Assembly (NCBI GenBank): GCA_905147135.1
Contig: LR990048.1
Coordinates: forward strand, 6,246,563 to 6,310,562
Length of the DNA stretch: 64,000 nt
Origin: Blastobasis lacticolella
Lineage: Eukaryota; Arthropoda; Insecta; Lepidoptera; Blastobasidae
Direction of reading: 5' to 3'
Shown here: in pieces, positions 1 to 9,000 of the stretch
Layout of the letters: the number at the start of each line of letters is the position of its first letter
Numbering within the stretch: the stretch's first letter is position 1
Made by a program: the position numbers and the translations under genes
Notes under the pieces: generated by a model
What the model was told of the DNA's origin: nothing
The model's database searches: none
The model's input: only the letters and a program-made list of their open reading frames with translations

Positions 1-134
1 TGTTGTAAATGTGATTCCTGTACTTCGCATCGCAGTTTTGTTAATGTGTCCTATGTGTAGCTGGTAAGTTTTTCGTTTCGTTGATCGATTCTTTCGGCAT
101 CTTTTATTTTGCTAACGCTGTATATATTTTCCAG
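1..134 (+). other. 5' UTR exon and short intron of the CDK2AP1-like gene
   Basis: Bases up to 63 end in a good donor (ctg|gtaagt) and an acceptor (ttttccag) ends at 134, giving a 71-bp intron just before the coding exon. The upstream bases have stops in the joining frame, so they are read as 5' UTR. The transcription start is probably left of the window. Confidence 0.55.
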
Positions 135-140
135 TGAGAG

Positions 141-488
141 ATGGAAGCGATGGACATTCAAGCTGTGGAATCAAAGCTGAGTGATGTCACTGTCACCGCA
201 ATACCTATGAGCGGGAAGAATATGCACAAAGACTTGGGCCATGGTGGCAGTAGTCATGCAACCATATCAACTGTGCCTGCTGCTTCACCCTCCTCGAACG
301 GGAAAGATAAAGATGGCACCTCAAAATACGCCCAATTATTGGCTGTTATCGAGGAGATGGGTAAGGAAGTACGGCCCAGCTATTCAGGAAGCCGCAGCTC
401 TGCTGAGCGCCTTAAAAGAGGCATTGTCCATGCGCGCATTCTTGTCAGGGAGTGCCTGATTGAAACTGAAAGATCTGCTAGACAGTAG
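141..488 (+). CDS. CDK2AP1: Cyclin-dependent kinase 2-associated protein 1 homologue (DOC-1 family)
   Basis: This single coding exon encodes 115 residues, the same length as human CDK2AP1. The first 55 residues are low-complexity, rich in Ser, Thr and Gly. From about residue 60 the conserved DOC-1 domain is clear: [16 protein letters not shown], then [19 protein letters not shown] and an ETERSAR end. In other animals this domain forms an antiparallel helical dimer, acts as a CDK2 inhibitor and is a subunit of the NuRD chromatin complex. The start is the first ATG after the acceptor at 134 and gives the family length. Identification is firm; the chromatin role is taken from homologues. DPH7 follows on the same strand about 2.5 kb downstream. 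Confidence 0.93.
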   Translation: MEAMDIQAVESKLSDVTVTAIPMSGKNMHKDLGHGGSSHATISTVPAASPSSNGKDKDGTSKYAQLLAVIEEMGKEVRPSYSGSRSSAERLKRGIVHARILVRECLIETERSARQ

Positions 489-2779
489 GACTTTGAAAAA
501 AGGAACCTCACAGTCAATTTCCTAGTATACCTCATTGTTTAGATTTTAAAATATCCAGATTTTTATGACTGCCAGTCTTGTTTATTAAAAATGGAATTCC
601 ACACAATAACATAGTGTATCATAGTTTATATTAGTGTAGTTCAATAAAGACCATGTCTTATGGTGGATAGGCCAATGTTAGGCTTGATTCTGTAGTCCAC
701 TTAGTCAAACAAAATCTTGATAAACTAAAACTTAAAAAACCCGTGTTGTCTAGTTCTTATCTGGAAGGAAGAAAAAGATGTTAAGAGTTTAATGTCCTGC
801 TAGTTTAATGGCGTGGTCTGGAGATATACGGGTTTGCAGATTCAACCCTTGCTTGTGCCGACATTTACTTTGCTACAGTCTTGTTTAATGTTTTTGGAAG
901 ACTTGTGATTAAAATATTTTCATAAAACAAAAAATAAATAATTATTTAATAATTATCTAACAAAAAATATTTTACACGATGTTCTCTAACAGAAGATTAG
1001 CATCTAACTTGTTAGAATTAAATGGAATATAAATAATTCAGGGTACTTAGAATTAAATTAAAAGATTCAAATATTATTTATGAATATGTTATATTTATTT
1101 AGTCTCATAATGAGTGTAATGGTAAAATAAAAGTAGTGTGATATTTTACAATGAGAACACAACATTTTAAACTTTTATCACAAGTAATAAAAAAATTAAT
1201 ATGTGGAAACACCGTTTTTATTGCAAGAATTATGTATCTTTAATTTTTTTCACAGTACTTTCAAATTGATTGCCTCGTAAATATTTGTCTCAAAAGTTCA
1301 AACAAGTAACTTTGTGTATAAATGCTTTTTTGTTTAAATGTAAATTTAATTTTATAGACGTAAGGCTTAATTATAAGAGACTTGGCAGTTGAGAAATCGA
1401 TTACTCATTGTTTGGAGCTTAGGTCACATTGGGCTACACATTTCAGTAATATTTTTATATTAGTGAATGGTAGTTCTTTCAAACAATACAAGTTTTTTGA
1501 TATTTATTATTAAAATATGTTTAATTGCATTTAATTGCACCGCAAAGCATAATACATAATTTCAATTTTATTGATTAATTAATATTAGTTTTCCTGTAAT
1601 ATGTCATGTGATATACCAATAGACCGAAGCTTAGACTAATAGAGAAGTGTCTAGACAGAATACAGGCTGTGATTGCAACATTTATTGTGACCATCTACCT
1701 CAAATACAAACAAAATATTAATATTTTTAATGTTTATAATGTTGTTGTGGTGTATAAGCAGCGACTTCCTTGTGAATCAATAGTTAAAGAAATGCAAATA
1801 TAGTATTTTAACTTTACAGTAAATAAATATATAAGACAATATGGCAATTTTTCTGAAATATATAAGCACAGTATTTGTAGGGTCTATGAGCAATATTCAA
1901 ATGATATTAAAAGCTGAAAATAGAGTTGACTTTTTGTGTAATAAATTAACAAAAGTAATACAAAAACACTTGTGACCTCATATAGGATATTTACTAGGTT
2001 TTAAGGATGTGCTCATTGATTTGCTAACTATGATTTCAATTAGAGTTAAGTTGTATATAGTTTGATTTTAATAAGGTCAATCATATTTTATCGTTTTCGT
2101 TCCTATGCAATTTCTTTCATAAATATATGTTACAGTTACATTATACATACAAGTGGATCCAACTGCCGTGAAGTATACTAATTTTCGATATAATTTAGAT
2201 GTAAGGGAAATTACGAAGTAGATTTAATCTTACAAAATAAGTTACCATTAATGAATAAAATGTACTTACATTAAATCTAATGTATTTCTGAAATCCATTT
2301 CAATATTTTTATAAAGATTTTGTTTATTCTATATCTTGTAAGTATTTTTTCACATTATAATGATAATATCTGATTATTTTACTTGTATTATAACTTAATG
2401 ATCTTTACTGGTTTTATGAAAGTTTAATTGAATGGGTTATCATATCTTGTATTGATAATTTATGTTTTGGTCTTCAAAATACAATAATATACAACTAAAT
2501 CATAAGAGATGAACCATAAGACAGTACAAATTTTAGCAAATTATATTGTGTAGTGTGGAGATATTGGTATACTACTTATACGAAATGTGAATCGATGTTA
2601 TTACATTTTATGAGATATAGTGTTAGTCTGCTGTATTTATTCATGTATGGACATATTTTTATTATAATAAACTAATAAATGGGTCTAAAATAATTATCAT
2701 AGTTTTATTTTATTATTATACAAACTATAATTATTAGCCTGTCTTCCCGGCCACAACTTGCATAACAAGTGCCACACAA
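489..2779 (+). other. AT-rich 3' UTR and intergenic DNA
   Basis: No coding exon is visible. An AATAAA lies near 643 (tcaataaagacc) and another group near 2665 (ataataaactaataaa). The first would give a short CDK2AP1 3' UTR, the second a long one. The stretch is strongly AT-rich with no obvious repeat family. Confidence 0.5.
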
Positions 2780-2998
2780 ATCACATCACCAGCCCATCGC
2801 ATGTCTTATACACATTAATAAGGGAAATATCACCACGCTAAGCAGGTAAATTGGAGATTGAAGTAAGTACTGAAAATACTCAATAGAAGATGCTGCTGTC
2901 CATTTCCAGGGTTACGGAGATTGTAGATGGTGCCTCTATGACATTAGGCGCCTTTTACGACACCCGGCAATATGGGGTTGGTGCTATTTGACCGGCCA
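2780..2998 (-). repeat. Family A retroposed repeat, degenerate copy beside the DPH7 start
   Basis: Read on the minus strand, this matches the family A consensus seen cleanly at 47571-47831: the spaced blocks for the leading ggttggtgctattt segment, the tacgacaccc segment, the gctgctgcccattt segment and the end near catcacagccc. It is old and diverged. It stops about 50 bp before the DPH7 ATG at 3050, so the promoter or 5' UTR of DPH7 probably includes it. Confidence 0.6.
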
Positions 2999-3049
2999 TC
3001 AAACGGGTTATGTCCACAAAAACCTAAAACCTTGTGGTGGTTCTTCCAG

Positions 3050-6000
3050 ATGGAGCCGAGTTGGACAACGCGGTGGCGGTGGGATACCATGTACAGCGCC
3101 GACTCGTGTGAATGGTGCCCGGTGGAGCCCTACCGCAATGTAGTCGTCTGCGGCACCTATCAGCTCGATGACAGGGCTGACGTCACTGCTGGTGAGAGGC
3201 GGTGGACTGTATAATATACTTATTACTTCTTAAGGGATTCGGGCTTCCGCTGCATCGGGTAAGAGCCGCGTGCGGATTATTCCATTGCGATTTAAGTACG
3301 TGGCACACGCGACGGACGGAATGCCTGAAAGGCCAGCAATAGCAGTGCCCGGAGCGGACGCTCGAGGTGTTGTTACAACTTTATCTGCGACTTGGTCTGC
3401 AATTCATCAGTCTTAGAGCTGTCAGGAATCTGGATGGTAGGTTGTAGCACATGCATAGTCTCTGCCAAACCATGTAGGATATTGGCGTGTGTACCTATGT
3501 ATGTACTCTCATCGTCTTTTCTGAAAACAATGCCATAATCTACACGCTTGGCAGGCTTGTATTTAAATACACAATGGAAAACATTGCTGCTTTTATTTTC
3601 TGTACCTATACGGAGGTTCTAGCTGGGCAGCCCTTAAAGACATTAGTCGCAGTGTAAGTATGTACGACATCCCGAAGTCGAACGGGTTGCTGTGCGATAG
3701 ATATTCTATTCTGCCTACCACAACACTGCGGGACGGAAGCCTATATCCGTCGTAAAGTAGTAGATCCCGTTGGTCCAGTCCAAGCGAACATTCGAATGTC
3801 CTCGACCCAGGCACGGATCCAGGATTTGGTTGAGGGGGGGGGGGGGAAGTAAAAATTATAGGTATTGTCTACTCAATGAGCGAGCGCACTGAGTAAAAAA
3901 ATTACCCCTTTTTGGTGGGGTGAACAATAAATGAGCGAGCGGAGCGTGATCGATATTTTGTCATTTTGGACCTTAAAAGCTGCGGTGATCATTAAATTAA
4001 TGAGCGAGCGAAGCGAGCTCGCCATTTTTGACATTGTTGGTCTTAACTGCAATGGGTAACCCTCACAATAGTAATTTAATTAAATCAATGAATCATATCG
4101 AAAAATCAATAAATAACCGCAACGAGCTAGGTGAATGATAAGAAAAGTATCTGAAACCTATGAATGAGCGAGCGAAGCGACCTCGAAATTTTTGACATTT
4201 AAGATATTTTGGGTTTTAACAGCAATGGTCAAAGATCACTCTTTACAAAACTAACTTAGGGAAATTAATGAATCAGCGACCGCAACGAGCTTAGTGAAAG
4301 GTAAGAAAAGCAACTGACACCTATGAATGAGCGAGCGAACCGAGCTTGATATTTTTAATATTTTGAGTCTTAAAAGCTGGGGTTAGCAATACATTAATAA
4401 GCGAGTGGAGTGAGCTCGAAATTTTTGACATTTTGGCTTAGGTGCTGTGATGATGTGTGATGCTGATCGTAATAAAAGACAATAAAAGAAATTAAAATGA
4501 TTGAATTAGCAATCGGAGCGCGCACGAAACTTTTAACAATGTAGTTCTTAAAGGGGTGATGGTTAAAATGAATATTTGAGCGAGTGCAGCGAGCTTAAAA
4601 TGTTTAGGTATTGAAAGATTGGTAAATATTATGACAAACCCATGACCCATGACCCATGCCCCCTGGATCCGCGCCTGCCTCAACCCCATCCTCATCATCC
4701 CCCTGCCCTTATCTTATCGGGACAACTTGGTCCTCGATTCTATTGACGCTGAGTTTAGGCATAAGTACCTATAGATATTTTACACTCACAGTCACTCTGC
4801 AGTCTAGGTAGTCATATTATATAATGCAAATCTGTTTCAGCTGAACAAGCATGTAAACAGACGAGACTTGGAAGAATCTACTTATTCGTAATCGACAACG
4901 ATACCACGGAGCTCACGCCAATTCACACCATCGATACAACTGGTATTTTGGACCAGAAGTGGAGTTATCATAGAATATTTGAACACGTGGTCTTAGCGGC
5001 GGTCACCTCAGGAGGATTCTTGCAGCTTTATCAACTAATAGACCATCAAGGAACACTAAGCTTGAAGTTATGGACTGAAGTCAGTCTTGGCCAGGGTATA
5101 TTAGGTCTATCTGTTGATTGGTCGACGAATAGAACAGCTTCAGAAGAAACTAGAGTGGTCGTGAGCGATTCTTCGGGTTGCGTGACAATTTTCAAAATTG
5201 TTGACAATGGAATAGAGAAAGTTGGATCGTGGAAGGCGCATGGATTCGAAGCGTGGATAGCTGCTTTCAACTACTGGAATGGTGATATTTTTTATACAGG
5301 TGAGTTCATATTGATATTATTTGTTTAGTCCAAGTAACTATAAGTAGGTTAATACGAATTCTAGTGTGAGTGAATATAGTTGTAGATTGCGCTATACAAA
5401 AACATAAAAAGGTGTAGTACTCAGTAGGCATATTGCTTTCAGCTACAATTATTCATTGTGTACAACTGGTTTATTACCACCTCACCCTACCTGCCTATTT
5501 AGTCAGCATAAAGATTTTATTCTGGTTTGCTCACGTGCTACGTAAGCCCTAGGATAGGATAGGTACGCTGGCTCGTCGCTGGCCGCCCGCCAGTTAATAG
5601 GGGACCCGAACCTGGGCATCACTTTTAACCTCCGGCCCGGGAGGCTGTCCCGCCAACTGCACGAAAAATCCTGGGGATGCCTGTCGTGCCGGGGTAGGAG
5701 ACCGGAGTGGTCCCGACAGGTATCTTCAGGGGGGATCGGGGGCCCTTCCATCCCTCGTGCCAGCTTTTCACACAACCCATCCCTCAGCAGCGTCCTGTAG
5801 CAAAACATCTTTGCCCTGGCGGATACCAATGTTACAGCACTCCTTTTTTCACCCCTCTAACAATACAAATGGCAAAACGTAAAAAAAGGAGTAAGGGTTT
5901 TTCAGCGGCACCCCTTTCCACACTTCGAGTGGATTTTTGCAACATCAGGGGCCTCCACTCCAACCTGAACGCCGTACATCACCTTGAGACGGCGAAGCCC

Positions 6001-9000
6001 GCCTTACTCTTCCTGACTGAAACGCAGACATCACCTCCGGCCTACACTTCGTATCTCCATAATCCTGGGTACAAGTTAGAACACAGGTTTCTTCCTCGCG
6101 CTGGTGTGTGCTTATTCGTCAGAGGTGATATATGCTGTCGGCGTCTTGCCATTGAACAAAGTGACGAATCTGTTTTGTGGGTGTGCGTGGAACAGGGAGG
6201 TTCTACCCGTGTCTACGCATGCCTATACAACAACCGTCACGGCGTAGGTGAGACAAATCGGTTTTTCGAGCACGTTCAATGCGCTACCGACAAAGTTCTT
6301 GTGCGATGTCCTTCCGCTGAGTTGGTAGTCTTAGGAGACTTTAATGGTCACCGCACTGAGTGGATAGGGTCAAGCCGCCCAACCCTACCGGGAGATCCAC
6401 CCGCGAATTTGCTCTGGCCAATGGTCTCACGCAACTGGTATTAAAACCCACCTACTTACCGGATGTTGTGGGCCGTGATCCTTCTTTGTTAGACCTTCTG
6501 CTGACCTCCCACCCAGACGGTTATCGGGTGTCCGTCGATGCTCCTCTTGGGACATCTGACCACCGCCTGGTCCGTTCTGAGGTGCCTCTTGCTATACCCG
6601 AACGGGCTCGCCCCAGTGGGTCACGCAACGTATGGCACTATGGCTCAGCAGACTGGGATGGATTGCGAGAATTCTTCGCGTCGTACCCGTGGATACAGCT
6701 TTGCTTTTCCTCAAATTACACCAACACCTGTGCTGCCGCTGTAGCTGATGTCGTACTGCAGGGAATGGAATGTTTTATCCCATCCTCTGTAGTCCGCCTC
6801 GGCGGCAAGAGTCAGCCCTGGTACGACAGGCCTAGTGCTGAGGCAACTCGCCTCAAGCAGGATGCTTTTCGTGCCTGGTCAATGGCTCAGGCTCACAAGG
6901 ACCCTAACACCCACAATTTGAGGAAAAAGTATAATGCTGTATCGAGGTCTACAAAGAGGATAATGGCTGGAGCAAAACTCAAGTTCATTGGTGGAATTGG
7001 GGAGAGACTAATCAGCTACCCATCTGGGAGTCGTGCTTTTTGGTCTCTCTCCATAGCTGTTGAGGGGAACTTTTGTCGGACTTCTTTTACACCTTTGCGC
7101 AAGCCGGATGACCAATTGGCCCACACGGCAAAGAAGAAAGCCGATCTCTTGGGTAATCTCTTTGCCAAAAACTCAAATCTGGATGATGGGGGAGCTGCAC
7201 CGTCTACCATCTCGCGGTATGAGGGCAGCATGCCCGAAGTTCGTTTCACCCAAAAAAATTATAAGACGTGTGCTTCTCTCCCTAGACATCCGGAAGTCCA
7301 GTGGGCCTGACGGCATTCCGGCTATTGTTCTAAAAAAATGTGCTCCCAAATTGTCTCCCGTGCCAATACGCTTATTCGAGCTTTCCTATACCTCTGGAAC
7401 GGTGCCCTTTTCGTGGAAGCTAGCTCTTGTGCATCCGATACCCAAGAAGGGTGATAATTCAGACCCATCAAATTACAGGCCTATAGCGGTAACCTCCTTG
7501 CTCTCTAAGTTGATGGAGCGGGTTATCAATATCCAGCTCCTCGGATACCTAGAGGACCACCAGCTGATCAGTGACCGTCAATATGGCTTTCGCCATGGTC
7601 GCTCAGCTGGTGACCTTTTGGTGTACCTAACGCACCGGTGGGCTGAGGCTGTCGAGAGCAAGGGGGAGGCTCTGGCTGTCAGTCTTGACATAGCCAAGGC
7701 ATTTGATCGGGTCTGGCACAGGGCACTTCTATCAAAACTCCCGAAGAACAGTATCCCCGAGGGGCTCTGCAATTGGGTATCCAGCTTCCTGTCTGGACCG
7801 AGTATCCAAGTCGTTGTCGATGGATGCTGCTCCGATACCAAGACTATAAATGCTGGAGTACCCCAAGGTTCAGTGCTATCTCCCACGCTGTTTCTTCTGC
7901 ATATCAATGATATGCTGAATATCCCCAGTATTCATTGTTATGCGGATGACAGTACGGGAGATGTTAGTTATACTGGCCGAGCGAATGTCCCTCGTTCCGA
8001 GGTGTCGGAGAGCCGAATTAGACTTGTGTCGAATATCGAACATTCCTTGGAGCAAGTTGCTCAGTGGGGCAGACTAAACCTAGTCCAATTCAACCCATCG
8101 AAGACACAGGTCTGCGCATTTTCCGCCAAAAAAGATCCCTTTGACATAGTGCCCCAGTTTGAAGGAACACCCCTTTCCATCTCAAAAAGTATTGGGATCC
8201 TCGATGTCGATATATCGGATAGCGTGCGATTCCAGAGTCAACTGGAAGGCAAGGCCAAACTGGCTTCGAAAAAGCTTGGAGTGCTTAACCGGTCCAAGCG
8301 ATACTTCACCCCAGGGCCGCCTGCTGCTGTGCAAGGCACAAGTGCGGCCACATATGGAGTATTGTTCCCATCTTTGGACCGGCGAAACTGCCGACCTGCT
8401 TAATCCTCTGGACTCCGTACAGAGACGCGCCGTACGAATTGTCGATGATCCCATACAAACACGCAAGTTGGAACCACTGGCAAACCGAAGGGACATTGGC
8501 TCCCTGTGTGTGTTCTATCGGCTGTACAATGGGGAGTGTTCCGAGGAACTTTTCGATCTGGTGCCCACAGCACAATTCCGCCATCGCACCACCCGCCGTG
8601 GGCTTGGTACTCATCCTCACTACGTAGACCCTCTGTTGGTCACGACGCGAAGGTTCGAAAGAACGTTTCTCGCTCGTACGATTCGAATGTGGAATGAGCT
8701 CCCAGCCACAGTGTTTCCTTTGGACTATTTCGTTCAAGAGGTATATTAGAGGTCTCATCAGAAGCGGGCAACGCATTGGTGACTCCCCTGGTGTTGCTGA
8801 TTTTGGCGGTGCAGGATAAGATAGCCGCCAATGTTGGCAAGCGAAGATGGTGGGAAGGTAGAAAAGGGTAATTACCCACCTGGCCGGGTGTTGTGACCAG
8901 GGGACCAAGGGCCCGACAGTTGATCGTCGGAAGTTGTGTGTATATGCCGTGGAAGTTGGCACATTTCTCTAGCGCGATGCAGGACGGTTAGCGCCATCTA

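Noticed and set aside
8306..8962. Minus-strand open frame of 218 codons
   Set aside because: Antisense to the LINE reverse transcriptase C-terminus and the LTR-type element.
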